Source of the DNA: Pseudomonas chlororaphis
Lineage (GTDB): Bacteria; Pseudomonadota; Gammaproteobacteria; Pseudomonadales; Pseudomonadaceae
DNA: 64,000 bases
Direction: 5' to 3'
Assembly: GCA_001023535.1 (NCBI GenBank)
Contig: CP011020.1
Coordinates: forward strand, 2,555,734 to 2,619,733
The position numbers were made by a program, and so were the translations under genes. The notes beneath the pieces were generated by a model. That model had not been told where the DNA came from. It was given only the letters and a program-made list of their open reading frames with translations, and did not search any database. Positions 1-8,694 of the stretch are shown here, piece by piece. How positions within the stretch are numbered: the first letter of the stretch is position 1; every line of letters begins with the position of its first letter.

Positions 1-15
1 AGGATCGCGTGAGCC

Positions 16-49
16 AGAAAAACCAGACCCGGCACGCGGCCGGGTCTGG
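16..49 (-). terminator. Terminator of aroP
   Basis: An 11-bp GC-rich stem (23-33 with 39-49) is followed, reading leftward, by five T residues. It lies directly behind the permease stop codon. Confidence 0.8.
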
Positions 50-64
50 TGTGTTTCGGGGCGC

Positions 65-1480
65 CTACTTGGCCGCTGCCACAGCCAGTTCCTGACGGGC
101 ACTGCGCTTGTTCTTGATCACGTAGCACACCCCCATGAACGCCAGCCACACCGGAATCGCGTACACCGAGACCTGGATGCCGGGGATCAGCAACATCACG
201 CCAAGGATGAACACCACGAACGCCAGGCAGATGTAGTTGCCGTAGGGATACCACAGCGCCTTGAACAGCGGCACCTGGCCGGTCTGGTTCATGTGCTGGC
301 GAAACTTGAAGTGTGAGTAGCTGATCATCGCCCAGTTGATCACCAGGGTCGCGACCACCAGCGACATCAGCAGCTCCAGCGCGTGTTGCGGGATCAGGTA
401 GTTCAACAGCACCGCCACCAGCGTGATCGCCGCCGACGCCAGGATCGAGCGCACCGGCACGCCGCGCTTGTCGATCTTGGCCAGGGCCCGTGGAGCATCG
501 CCCTGCTCGGCCATGCCCAGCAGCATGCGGCTGTTGCAGTAGGTGCCGCTGTTGTACACCGACAGCGCAGCGGTCAGGACCACGAAGTTGAGGATGTGCG
601 CCGCCGTGTTGCTGCCCAGCATCGAGAACACCTGCACGAACGGGCTGCCGCTGTAGGCGTCGCCGGAAGCGTTGAGGGTGCTCAGCAGGCTGTCCCAAGG
701 CGTCAGGGACAACAGCACCACCAGGGCGCCGATGTAGAAAATCAGGATCCGGTAGATCACCTGGTTGATGGCCTTGGGGATCACGGTTTTCGGCTTGTCG
801 GCCTCGGCGGCGGTGAAGCCGAGCATTTCCAGGCCACCGAAGGAGAACATGATGATTGCCATGGCCATCACCAGGCCGCTGACGCCGTTGGGGAAGAACC
901 CGCCGTGCGACCACAGGTTGGTCACCGACGCTTGCGGCCCACCATGGCCGCTGACCAGCAGATAGCTGCCCAGGGCAATCATGCCGACAATCGCCACCAC
1001 CTTGATGATGGCGAACCAGAACTCGGCCTCGCCGAACACCTTGACGTTGGCCAGGTTGATGGCGTTGATCAGGATGAAGAACGCGGCCGCCGAAGCCCAG
1101 GTCGGAATGTCCGGCGCCCAGTAGTGGATGTACTTGCCCACCGCGGTCAGCTCGGACATGCCCACCAGGATGTAGAGGATCCAGCAGTTCCAACCCGACA
1201 GGAAGCCGGCGAAACCGCCCCAATACTTGTGGGCAAAGTGACTGAAGGAACCGGCCACCGGCTCTTCGACGATCATTTCGCCCAACTGGCGCATGATCAT
1301 GAAGGCGATGAAGCCGCAGATGGCGTAGCCGAGGATCATCGACGGACCGGCCGACTTCAGCACCCCGGCCGAACCCAGGAACAGACCGGTACCGATGGCG
1401 CCGCCGAGGGCGATCAATTGGATATGGCGATTTTTCAGGCCGCGTTTCAGCTCGCCTGAATGCGAGTTTTGTCCACTCAT
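65..1480 (-). CDS. aroP: Aromatic amino acid permease, AroP-type
   Basis: Inner-membrane APC-superfamily symporter of 471 residues, the usual length, with about twelve hydrophobic segments. The N-terminus carries the family signature GGAIGTGLF (residues 26-34). Long stretches read like E. coli AroP, for example EEPVAGSFSH and NRHIQLIALGG. This suggests proton-driven uptake of Phe, Tyr or Trp. I prefer the ATG at 1480 over a TTG six codons upstream, because a GAGA stretch lies about 10 nt before it and AroP homologues begin here. The gene stands alone and ends at a strong terminator. Substrate specificity within the AroP/PheP/GABA-permease family is inferred. Confidence 0.88.
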   Translation of the reverse strand: MSGQNSHSGELKRGLKNRHIQLIALGGAIGTGLFLGSAGVLKSAGPSMILGYAICGFIAFMIMRQLGEMIVEEPVAGSFSHFAHKYWGGFAGFLSGWNCWILYILVGMSELTAVGKYIHYWAPDIPTWASAAAFFILINAINLANVKVFGEAEFWFAIIKVVAIVGMIALGSYLLVSGHGGPQASVTNLWSHGGFFPNGVSGLVMAMAIIMFSFGGLEMLGFTAAEADKPKTVIPKAINQVIYRILIFYIGALVVLLSLTPWDSLLSTLNASGDAYSGSPFVQVFSMLGSNTAAHILNFVVLTAALSVYNSGTYCNSRMLLGMAEQGDAPRALAKIDKRGVPVRSILASAAITLVAVLLNYLIPQHALELLMSLVVATLVINWAMISYSHFKFRQHMNQTGQVPLFKALWYPYGNYICLAFVVFILGVMLLIPGIQVSVYAIPVWLAFMGVCYVIKNKRSARQELAVAAAK

Positions 1481-2094
1481 GAAAAGGGTCTCACGCAAGG
1501 TTTGATGATGTTCGTAGGACGTTGCCGCTCAAATGGATTTCAAGCAGCGCCCATCAAACCCCAGCGCAGGCACCAGGAATTCAGCGTATTTACAACGGTC
1601 ATGCGTCACCTGTTTGTTTTTATCTGTGACGAAATCGAACCCGACACGCTTGTGACGTGGCGGAATGAGCAAGGCGGATAACCTTGAAGGTGCGTGGGTA
1701 CGCGAAGGGTCACAGTAAAACGCGGCGCATTGTACACCGCCGACCTTTTGCCGCCAGACACCCTCACAAGGCATGGCACGCATCTGACCCTGCCCCAGGA
1801 GCGGAAACAAGGCGCCCCATTCCCTGGAAAACTCCGTTTGAAGGGCTTGATGGAAGCTTTTTCTTACATTCGTCGGTACAGGTGTTTGGGATCGACGCGG
1901 CACTGGCTTTTCGTCAGCTTTTCTTTACAAGGCGTAACGCATTTTTTCCATGTAGGAAATTTCTGTCATCCGTCTGGAAATTGACGGTAGGAAGCTAGCT
2001 AATGAATAAACCTCACAGCCAATTGTTTTACCTCAGCAAAAAAACCCGCCGAAAATGGAACAAAAAGTTCATCTGAAAAAATAAAAATTATTTT
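1481..2094. other. Gene-free stretch upstream of aroP
   Basis: About 600 bp with no convincing gene. Open frames here have no plausible ribosome site or recognisable composition. From about 1990 to 2125 the sequence becomes strikingly AT-rich, with A and T runs. This contrasts with the GC-rich surroundings and leads into the promoter of the small peptide gene. Confidence 0.6.
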
Positions 2095-2123
2095 TTGCAT
2101 TCCAAAAAACCCTCGACTAGGTT
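2095..2123 (+). promoter_or_regulatory. Candidate sigma-70 promoter of peptide gene
   Basis: TTGCAT (2095-2100) and TAGGTT (2118-2123) are separated by 17 bp, inside the AT-rich tract and about 115 bp before the peptide start codon. This is a match by eye only. Confidence 0.4.
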
Positions 2124-2236
2124 TTCACCGACTTGCCAAGGCATCGTGCCGACAAGTTTTGCGGTGCCCCCTGCGGCCAGTTTCCACTCGCCGATCGGCC
2201 CGCTCATTTCCGTAAAAGTCCTCTAGGAGATTCACT

Positions 2237-2374
2237 ATGCAAACACTGGACAAAGACTTGGAAACCGAACTGCAACTGGACGAATGGTTTGAAGCGCCAA
2301 CCCATGAAGCCGCTGTTGAAATGATGCAAGCCGACGCGGTCGTTCCGTTCGGCACGGCGATGTGGCCTCTGTAG
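2237..2374 (+). CDS. 45-residue peptide, possible RiPP precursor
   Basis: A short gene starting at an ATG, with a textbook Shine-Dalgarno AGGAG (2225-2229) 7 nt upstream. The product has an acidic, helix-prone first 33 residues (many D/E/L, a leader-like composition). It then has a short hydrophobic tail ending in PFGTAMWPL, with one Trp (residue 43) and no Cys. A hairpin with a T-run follows, then the metalloenzyme-like gene 92 bp downstream. That layout (small acidic leader, distinct C-terminal core, partial terminator, enzyme) resembles ribosomal peptide natural product loci. I do not recognise the family. A regulatory leader peptide is the main alternative. Confidence 0.7.
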   Translation: MQTLDKDLETELQLDEWFEAPTHEAAVEMMQADAVVPFGTAMWPL

Positions 2375-2383
2375 GCACAGCCC

Positions 2384-2421
2384 GGCGGAGGCGGTCCGGC
2401 CGGTCGACTCCGCCACTTTTT
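2384..2421 (+). terminator. Hairpin with T-run between peptide and enzyme genes
   Basis: GGCGGAG (2384-2390) pairs with CTCCGCC (2408-2414), followed by a run of five T (2417-2421). It probably acts as a partial terminator, letting the peptide be transcribed more than the downstream enzyme. Confidence 0.55.
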
Positions 2422-2466
2422 GCCGTTGTCAGGGAAGCCAAATAGATTTGTCAGGGAAGAACAAGC

Positions 2467-3432
2467 ATGGACACACAACGAGCCATCTCACATTTCCTTT
2501 ACTACCTCGATCACCATCCAGCCCTGGCCGGCATCCAGCCCGCCAAGGTCTTGCTCGGCCACACCGCCGACTACGAGGCACTGACCGGCGCCATCGTCGA
2601 ACAGGCGGGCAGCGGTTCACCTTTGCAGTTCAGTGCCATGCGCCTGGACCTCGAATCCACGGAGCGCCTGTCCAAGGCCATTGCCGACAGCGATCTGTAC
2701 ATTTTCTTCTACGACTCCTCCACCCTGCCCAACCCCCGCCCGGACGGCCCGGACTTTGTTCGCGCGCTGCAAGGCGTGATGGCGGACAACTGGAGGAAAT
2801 CGCTGCTGTTCAAGGACTACGGCGATTATTTCTACGACACCTTCAGCGTCATCCCCCAGCGGATCGCCGGGCTCAACAGTCACCTGATCCGGCGCATGTC
2901 CCAAGCCACGACGTTGAGCTTCCAGGATGAGCACGGCTCGTATTTCGACACGGCCCTGGACAGCGTGAAGAAGTGGACCGACATCAACGGCGTGGGCAAC
3001 TACGACCTGGCCCCCGGTGAAATCGCCACTCACAGCGACACCATCAACGGCCGGGTCAAATTCGTCGGCACGTTCCTCAGCACCATCCCGTTTGCGCGCA
3101 AGTACGGTGTGCTGCAATCGCCGCTGGAGCTGTGGATCGAAGACTCCACCATTCAGAAAATCGCCACCGACGTGCCGGGCCTGGAACACGACTTCAACAA
3201 ATACCTGGACGCCAATCCGTCCAACCGTCGCATCGAGGAACTGGGAATCGGCACCAATGAAGGGATCAAGAGCCTGTACGCGCGCAACGCCGGCTTCGAG
3301 GAACGTCATTGCGGCCTGCACCTGGGGCTAGGCGGCGGGGCCAAGGGCAGCCATCACCTGGACCTGATTTTCGAAAGTGGTGTGCTGGCGCTGGACAATG
3401 AAGCGATGTTCGATGGGCGGTTTGTGCTTTAG
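2467..3432 (+). CDS. M29 aminopeptidase / NicX-like putative metalloenzyme
   Basis: A protein of 321 residues preceded by AGGGAAG. The C-terminal third carries EELGIGTN (Glu257/258), GLHLGLGGG (His285) and HHLDLIFES (His297-x-Asp299). This series resembles the metal-binding end of M29 aminopeptidases and of the related ring-cleaving iron dioxygenase NicX. The N-terminal 200 residues are not recognised, and no signal peptide or membrane segment is visible. The gene follows the 45-residue peptide gene and probably shares its promoter by read-through, so a peptide-modifying or peptide-cleaving role is a reasonable inference. A stand-alone aminopeptidase or an aromatic-ring dioxygenase is the alternative. 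Confidence 0.6.
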   Translation: MDTQRAISHFLYYLDHHPALAGIQPAKVLLGHTADYEALTGAIVEQAGSGSPLQFSAMRLDLESTERLSKAIADSDLYIFFYDSSTLPNPRPDGPDFVRALQGVMADNWRKSLLFKDYGDYFYDTFSVIPQRIAGLNSHLIRRMSQATTLSFQDEHGSYFDTALDSVKKWTDINGVGNYDLAPGEIATHSDTINGRVKFVGTFLSTIPFARKYGVLQSPLELWIEDSTIQKIATDVPGLEHDFNKYLDANPSNRRIEELGIGTNEGIKSLYARNAGFEERHCGLHLGLGGGAKGSHHLDLIFESGVLALDNEAMFDGRFVL

Positions 3433-3499
3433 AAGCCGCTTTAAGGGCAGCTTCGAGCGGCAAGCGAGGGAGGTCTGGCAAAGAGTGGTTGAGGCGGCT

Positions 3500-3602
3500 G
3501 GCCCCTTCGCGGGCAAGCCCGCTCCCACAGTTGATCTCAGTGAATGGAAGATCTTTGAACGCCGCCGCCCCAATGTGGGAGCGGGCTTGCCCGCGAAAGC
3601 GG
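3500..3602. repeat. REP pair, family A
   Basis: Two inverted copies (3504-3530 and 3574-3602) of the GTGGGAGCGGGCTTGCCCGCG-type palindrome are separated by about 43 bp. This is a typical Pseudomonas REPIN doublet between genes. Confidence 0.85.
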
Positions 3603-3636
3603 TTTCATCAGCACCCCACCCCTTAAGCCGAACCCA

Positions 3637-3670
3637 AAAAAAACGCCAACCCAACGGTTGGCGTTTTTTC
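3637..3670. terminator. Bidirectional terminator behind rluB
   Basis: A 9-bp stem, ACGCCAACC (3643-3651) with GGTTGGCGT (3656-3664), is flanked by an A-run on the left and a T-run on the right. It can end both the leftward rluB transcript and rightward read-through. Confidence 0.8.
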
Positions 3671-3702
3671 TTGCCGCTTGCAGCTAGAACCTCAACGCGG
3701 CC

Positions 3703-4938
3703 TCACTCGGGCTTGCGGCGCCCGAAGCCTGGACGCTGTCCCGAACCGGCCGGTGCCCCACGACGCTTGCCCGAAGGCGCGTCACGGTCCACCAGCGCGA
3801 TGCCAGGGCGCTTCTTCGGCGCCGGCTTGGCTGGACGCTTGGTGTCGGCCGGGCGATCGGCAACTGGGGTGCCACGACCTGCCGGAGCACTGCGGCCTTC
3901 GCCGCGCTCGGCCCGACCGTTAGCCGGACGCGGGCTGCGTGGGCCGCGCTCGCCATCCTGGCGAGGCGCCGGTTTGCGCGCCGGACGCTCGCCTTCGATC
4001 TGCGGCTCGCGCGAAGGACGCGGGCCAGGCGCCGCACCTTCGACTGGCGGACGCAGGGTGCGCACGCGTTCGGTCTTGGCCATCGGCCGCGAGGACTTGC
4101 GCTGCATCCGCTCCAGCTTGTCCTTGCTCTTGGCGGTCATCTGCGGCATTGCCACGGGCGTGAGGCCCACTTCGGCAGCCAGGATGTCGACTTCGTACTG
4201 GCTCATTTCACGCCAGCGGCCCATCGGCAGGTCGGAGTTGAGGAACACCGGGCCAAAACGCACGCGCTTCAGGCGACTGACCACCAGCCCCTGGGATTCC
4301 CACAAGCGGCGCACTTCACGGTTACGGCCCTCCATCACCACGCAGTGGTACCAATGGTTGAAACCTTCACCGCCGGGCGCCTGCTTGATGTCGGTGAAAC
4401 GCGCCGGGCCGTCTTCCAGCACGACGCCGGCCTTCAGGCGCTCGATCATCTCGTCATCGACTTCGCCCCGTACACGCACGGCGTATTCGCGGTCCATTTC
4501 GTAGGACGGGTGCATCAAGCGGTTGGCCAGCTCGCCGTCGGTGGTGAACATCAGCAAGCCGGTGGTGTTGATGTCGAGGCGACCGATGTTGATCCAGCGA
4601 CCTTCCTTGGGACGCGGCATCTTGTCGAACACGGTCGGACGGCCTTCCGGGTCGTCACGGGTGCAGATCTCACCGTCGGGCTTGTTGTACATGATCACGC
4701 GGCGCACCGTTTCGGCGGCCTCTTCGCGCTTGATCACCTTGCCATCGATGGTGATGGCGTCATGCATGTCGACACGCAGGCCCAAGGTGGCGTCTTTGCC
4801 GTTGACCTTGATGCGGCCCTGAGTGATCCAGGTTTCCACGTCACGGCGCGAACCGACGCCGATACGGGCGAGGACTTTCTGCAGTTTCTCGCCGGCTGGA
4901 CGGATTTCCTGGCTGTCGTTCTGGTCTTGGTCTTTCAT
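3703..4938 (-). CDS. rluB: 23S rRNA pseudouridine synthase RluB
   Basis: It isomerises a uridine in helix 89-93 of 23S rRNA (U2605 in E. coli). An S4 RNA-binding domain occupies residues 16-60. The RsuA/RluB catalytic domain carries the signature GRLDINTTGLL, with the nucleophile Asp122. After about residue 255 the protein turns into a long Arg/Lys/Pro/Gly-rich tail of some 150 residues, as pseudomonad and enterobacterial RluB often have. I place the start at 4938, because GGGAGGT lies 8 nt upstream; an in-frame ATG at 4998 lacks such a site. It is the last gene of the leftward scp cluster, separated from scpB by REP elements. Confidence 0.9.
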   Translation of the reverse strand: MKDQDQNDSQEIRPAGEKLQKVLARIGVGSRRDVETWITQGRIKVNGKDATLGLRVDMHDAITIDGKVIKREEAAETVRRVIMYNKPDGEICTRDDPEGRPTVFDKMPRPKEGRWINIGRLDINTTGLLMFTTDGELANRLMHPSYEMDREYAVRVRGEVDDEMIERLKAGVVLEDGPARFTDIKQAPGGEGFNHWYHCVVMEGRNREVRRLWESQGLVVSRLKRVRFGPVFLNSDLPMGRWREMSQYEVDILAAEVGLTPVAMPQMTAKSKDKLERMQRKSSRPMAKTERVRTLRPPVEGAAPGPRPSREPQIEGERPARKPAPRQDGERGPRSPRPANGRAERGEGRSAPAGRGTPVADRPADTKRPAKPAPKKRPGIALVDRDAPSGKRRGAPAGSGQRPGFGRRKPE

Positions 4939-5123
4939 TCTGGGCACCTCCCGGTGTGGTCGGCCAGGCGTGGCCTGACGCGTTGAAAACAGGTCCATGG
5001 CGAAGGGATCGCCAAAGGGTCGCGAATCATACGCTCGTTGAGACGTTTGCGCATCAGAGACTAGCTGATCAATGCAGGCCCGGCGCGTTTTCCGCCGATC
5101 GGTGATAACGCCGCACCCTCCAA

Positions 5124-5290
5124 TGTGGGAGCGGGCTTGCTCGCGATAGCGTCATTACCCTCACCCTCTTCGTTGACTGACCCACCGCTATCGCGAGCAA
5201 GCTCGCTCCCACAAGGGTTCTGTGGGTATTCGGACCCCATGAACACTGAAGATCAATTGTGGGAGCGAGCTTGCTCGCGATGGCGGAGGT
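5124..5290. repeat. REP triplet, family A
   Basis: Three palindromic units, at 5124-5152, 5186-5213 (inverted) and 5258-5286, fill most of the rluB-scpB gap of about 370 bp. Nothing else is visible there. Confidence 0.85.
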
Positions 5291-5310
5291 CTAATCACCA
5301 AAAAATCGGA

Positions 5311-6258
5311 TCAGTCGTCGAACTCGCGCCGTTCGTTTTCGATCGCTTCAGCCAGGGCGCGGGCTTCGGCTTCTTCGTCGCTCAATTCGAGTTCCGGCGG
5401 TTGAAGGGCGGCGACGGCGGCCAGCAGTTTTTCCCGGGCTTCGGCCACGCCGAGGATGTCTTCTTCCGGCTCTGGCTCTGGCTCAGGTTCCGACTCGCTG
5501 TCAGGCTCAGGCAACTCATCCGTCTCGCCTTCAGGCCCCGGGCCCTCGCGCAGCAGGTCGTCGAAATCGGTCTTCAGGCCCTCCTCCATGGTGTCCAGTT
5601 CCAGCAGCAATGAGTGGAAACTGGTCTCCTCCTTGGGCTCCTCCGGCTCGGCGCTGGCATCGGCCAGGTCCTGCAGGCCCTGGGGCACAGGTGCATCGTC
5701 GAACTCCAGCACCGGCTCAGGCTCGATTTCCCGAAGCTCGGCCAAGGGCGGCAAGTCATCCAGGTTCTTCAGGTTGAAATGATCGAGGAAGGCCTTGGTG
5801 GTGGCGAACATCGCCGGTTTGCCCGGCACGTCGCGATAGCCGACCACGCGGATCCACTCCCGCTCTAGCAGCGTCTTGACGATGTGGCTGTTGACCGCCA
5901 CCCCCCGCACATCCTCGATCTCACCGCGGGTGATGGGCTGGCGATAGGCAATCAGCGCCATGGTTTCGAGCATGGCCCGGGAATAGCGCTGCGGCCGCTC
6001 TTCCCACAGGCGCCCGACCCAGGGGGCGAACTTCTCGCGGATCTGCAGGCGATAGCCGGACGCCACTTCCTTGAGCTCGAAGGCCCGTCCCTCGCAGGAT
6101 TTACCCAGCAGCGCCAGGGCCTTCTTGAACACGGCCGGCTCTGGCCGCTCGCCTTCCTCGAAAAGCTCGAACAGGCGCTCCATCGATTGCGGCTTTCCCG
6201 AAGCCAACAGGAAAGCTTCAAGCAAGGGGGCCAGCTCGCGGGGTTCAGTCAGATTCAT
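5311..6258 (-). CDS. scpB: Segregation and condensation protein B
   Basis: ScpB is the winged-helix dimer that, with the kleisin ScpA and an SMC partner, forms a chromosome-condensing complex. The first ~180 residues hold the two winged-helix domains, including the stretch MLETMALIAYRQPITRGE typical of the family. The last ~130 residues are a strongly acidic tail with an EPEPEPEP run, making the protein (315 aa) longer than the usual ~200. The tail is encoded by GGCTCT/GGCTCA hexamers, seen on the + strand. The start ATG lies 11 bp behind the scpA stop, so the two are co-transcribed. Confidence 0.92.
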   Translation of the reverse strand: MNLTEPRELAPLLEAFLLASGKPQSMERLFELFEEGERPEPAVFKKALALLGKSCEGRAFELKEVASGYRLQIREKFAPWVGRLWEERPQRYSRAMLETMALIAYRQPITRGEIEDVRGVAVNSHIVKTLLEREWIRVVGYRDVPGKPAMFATTKAFLDHFNLKNLDDLPPLAELREIEPEPVLEFDDAPVPQGLQDLADASAEPEEPKEETSFHSLLLELDTMEEGLKTDFDDLLREGPGPEGETDELPEPDSESEPEPEPEPEEDILGVAEAREKLLAAVAALQPPELELSDEEAEARALAEAIENERREFDD

Positions 6259-6269
6259 TGATTTGCTCG

Positions 6270-7100
6270 TTATTCGGCTCGTGCCCGCACGTGGATCGCT
6301 GCGAACGGCTCATTCTGCACCAGCTCGACCAAGGATTCCTTGACCAATTCCAACACCGCCATGAACGTCACCACCACGCCCAGCCGCCCTTCCTCGGCGG
6401 TGAACAGCTCGACGAACGGCACGAAGCCGCCGCCTTTAAGCCGCTCCAGCACGTCGCTCATGCGCTCGCGGGTGGACAGCGCTTCGCGGCTGACCTGGTG
6501 ACTTTCAAACATATCGCCTCGGCGCAGGACCTCGGCCATGGACATCAGCAGCTCTTCCAGGCTGACATCCGGCAACAACTTGCGCGCCCGGGCCTCGGGC
6601 GCATCCAGCTTGGGCACCAGCACGTCGCGGCCGACCCGGCTCAAGCCGTCGATGCCTTCCGCCGCCACCTTGAAGCGCTCGTACTCCTGCAAGCGACGGA
6701 TCAATTCGGCGCGCGGGTCGTCCTCTTCTTCCTCGACCTCGGCCGAACGCGGCAACAGCATCCGCGACTTGATCTCGGCGAGCATGGCCGCCATCACCAG
6801 GTACTCGGCCGCCAACTCCAGGCGCACCGACTGCATCAGCTCGACATACCCCATGTACTGGCGGGTGATTTCCGCCACCGGGATGTCGAGGATGTTGATG
6901 TTCTGCTTGCGAATCAGGTACAGCAGCAGGTCGAGCGGGCCCTCGAAGGCTTCGAGGAACACTTCCAGCGCGTCCGGCGGAATGTACAGGTCCAGGGGCA
7001 TTTCCAGGACCGCCTGGCCGTAGACCATGGCGAACGGCAGCTCCTGTTGCGCACCGGCCTGGCTGTCCGCGCTGTCCACAGGGGTTTGCACAGCCGACAT
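6270..7100 (-). CDS. scpA: Segregation and condensation protein A
   Basis: ScpA is the kleisin subunit bridging the SMC dimer and binding ScpB. The family signature FEGPLDLLLYLIRKQ lies near residue 53, and the N-terminal domain continues with a helix ending EIKSRMLLPR. The 276-residue length is normal for Pseudomonas, with about 25 extra residues at the N-terminus. It overlaps or abuts the upstream YciO-type gene (stop at 7101) and is followed 11 bp later by scpB. The operon reads rnm - yciO-type - scpA - scpB - rluB. Confidence 0.92.
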   Translation of the reverse strand: MSAVQTPVDSADSQAGAQQELPFAMVYGQAVLEMPLDLYIPPDALEVFLEAFEGPLDLLLYLIRKQNINILDIPVAEITRQYMGYVELMQSVRLELAAEYLVMAAMLAEIKSRMLLPRSAEVEEEEDDPRAELIRRLQEYERFKVAAEGIDGLSRVGRDVLVPKLDAPEARARKLLPDVSLEELLMSMAEVLRRGDMFESHQVSREALSTRERMSDVLERLKGGGFVPFVELFTAEEGRLGVVVTFMAVLELVKESLVELVQNEPFAAIHVRARAE

Positions 7101-7730
7101 TCAGGCCTCGGCCATGAACGGGGCCGGATCGCCGCAGCCGACCCGCACCACCTGCGGCTCGCTGTCGGCCAGGTTGATCACGGTGGACGCCTTCATGCCG
7201 CCGAAGCCACCGTCGATGATCAGCTCGACCTGGTGCTCAAGCAACTGGCGAATCTCGTAGGGGTCGGTCATCGGCTCGGTGTCACCGGGCATGATCAGCG
7301 TCACGCTCATCAGCGGCTCGCCCAGCTCGGCCAACAGCGCCAGGGCAATGGGGTGGCTCGGCACCCGCAGGCCGATGGTGCGTTTCTTCGGGTGCAGCAA
7401 AAGCCGCGGCACTTCCCGCGTGGCGTTGAGAATGAAGGTGTACGGCCCCGGCAGGTGGGCCTTGAGCAGGCGGAAGGTGCCAGTGTCGATCTTGGCGAAC
7501 AGGCCCAACTGGGACAGGTTGCTGCAGATCAACGCAAAGTTGTGCTTGTCGTCGAGCTGGCGCAGGCGTCGAACCCGTTCGACGGCGTTCTTGTCACCGA
7601 TCTGGCAACCGATGGCGTAGGCCGAGTCGGTGGGATAGACCACCACGCCACCGCTACGGATGATCTCGACGGCCTGTTTGATCAGGCGCGGTTGCGGGTT
7701 TTCCGGATGAATCTGGAAAAATTGACTCAC
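7101..7730 (-). CDS. L-threonylcarbamoyladenylate synthase family (YciO-type)
   Basis: A Sua5/YciO/YrdC-fold protein of 209 residues. The motif GGVVVYPTDSAYAIGC (near 20-35) and the KRTIGLRVPSHP segment mark the nucleotide-binding fold that makes threonylcarbamoyl-AMP in tRNA t6A synthesis. YciO-type paralogues may have only weak or different activity. The start is the GTG at 7730 (product begins MSQFFQIHPENPQ), with AGGT about 10 nt upstream; the longer frame to 7859 runs into the upstream nuclease gene. It lies 13 bp behind the PHP gene and directly before scpA. Confidence 0.85.
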   Translation of the reverse strand: MSQFFQIHPENPQPRLIKQAVEIIRSGGVVVYPTDSAYAIGCQIGDKNAVERVRRLRQLDDKHNFALICSNLSQLGLFAKIDTGTFRLLKAHLPGPYTFILNATREVPRLLLHPKKRTIGLRVPSHPIALALLAELGEPLMSVTLIMPGDTEPMTDPYEIRQLLEHQVELIIDGGFGGMKASTVINLADSEPQVVRVGCGDPAPFMAEA

Positions 7731-7743
7731 GTGTTCTACCTGT

Positions 7744-8607
7744 TCAGACGGCGGCGGTAACGGGATCATGTTTGAATCTACACCATAGTGGTGGCAGATC
7801 TTCCGGCAACGGGCGATATTCGCCGATCTCGGACCAGCCCCCAGGGCCATGGAAATCACTTCCGGCGCTCACCAGCAAACCGAATTCACGGGCCAGGATC
7901 GCCAGGCTGCCGACCTGCTCGGCCGGTTGGTGACCATTGACCACCTCGATGGCATGGCCCCCTGCTTGAATATAGTCGGCAACCAGGCGGCGACGCTTGC
8001 TACGGGTGAAATCATAGTGCCACGGATGCGCCAGGCTGACCCAGGCACCCGCCGCTCGCAGGGTCTGGACGGTCTCTTCCAGGGTCGGCCAATGCTGCTT
8101 GACGTCTCCCAGCTTGCCGGCCCCCAGCCATTTGCGAAACGCCTCGGCGCGATCCTTGACGAACCCCTCGCGCACCATCCAGTCGGCAAAGTGCGGCCGG
8201 GCCGGCGCGTTACCGCTGTCGCCCAGTTCCTGCTGGATCTGCCGGGCGCCCTCCAGCGCACCGGGCATGCCCTTGAGCTCGAGCTTGCGGCTGATCTCCT
8301 GCGCCCGCAGCCAGCGGCCGTCGCGCAGTTGCGCAAGGGCCTCGACCAGCGCTGGCGCATTCACATCGAAACCATAGCCCAGCACGTGAATGGTCGCCCC
8401 GCCCCAGGTGCAGGACAGCTCGACCCCGTTGACCAGTTGCATGCCCAACGCCGTGGCGGCGTCGCGGGCCTCATCGAGGCCTTCGAGGGTGTCGTGGTCG
8501 GTCAGGGCCAGGACTCGCACGCCGTGCTCGAACGCCCGCGCCACCAGAACCGCAGGCGCCAGGGCGCCATCGGAGGCCGTGCTATGGCAGTGCAAATCAA
8601 CATTCAC
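7744..8607 (-). CDS. rnm: PHP-domain 5'-3' exoribonuclease (RNase AM / YciV)
   Basis: A polymerase-and-histidinol-phosphatase domain protein of 287 residues. Metal-binding motifs are visible in order: [11 protein letters not shown] (4-14), LTDHDTL (35-41), SLAHPW (about 193) and [10 protein letters not shown] (about 247). E. coli YciV/RNase AM trims 5' ends of rRNA and degrades short RNAs, and the same role is likely. The start codon is GTG (MNVDLHCH), with GAGGT about 12 nt upstream. It is the first gene of the leftward scp operon and is divergent from yciB across an 87-bp gap. Confidence 0.87.
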   Translation of the reverse strand: MNVDLHCHSTASDGALAPAVLVARAFEHGVRVLALTDHDTLEGLDEARDAATALGMQLVNGVELSCTWGGATIHVLGYGFDVNAPALVEALAQLRDGRWLRAQEISRKLELKGMPGALEGARQIQQELGDSGNAPARPHFADWMVREGFVKDRAEAFRKWLGAGKLGDVKQHWPTLEETVQTLRAAGAWVSLAHPWHYDFTRSKRRRLVADYIQAGGHAIEVVNGHQPAEQVGSLAILAREFGLLVSAGSDFHGPGGWSEIGEYRPLPEDLPPLWCRFKHDPVTAAV

Positions 8608-8694
8608 GAGAGTTTGTTACCTCAAATCAGCTGGCCCTATCGCGGCCAAGGATGTTTGTTATTATGCCGCCACATCCCGCTCCTGGCTGCCACT

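Noticed and set aside
383..1459. Long + strand reading frame opposite aroP
   Set aside because: It is the GC-rich antisense shadow of the permease: low-complexity His/Gln/Arg/Asp composition, no ribosome site, no family.
1529..1903. 124-codon minus-strand frame upstream of aroP
   Set aside because: No ribosome site, no recognisable fold, mixed composition. It probably overlies the aroP control region.
2237..2374. The small peptide as PqqA
   Set aside because: PqqA carries a Glu-x3-Tyr core and is followed by pqqB-E. Here there is no Tyr at all and the next gene is of another type.
6258..7760. 500-codon + strand frame opposite scpA and the YciO-type gene
   Set aside because: Antisense shadow of two well-recognised genes; His/Gln/Asp-rich sequence typical of reverse frames.
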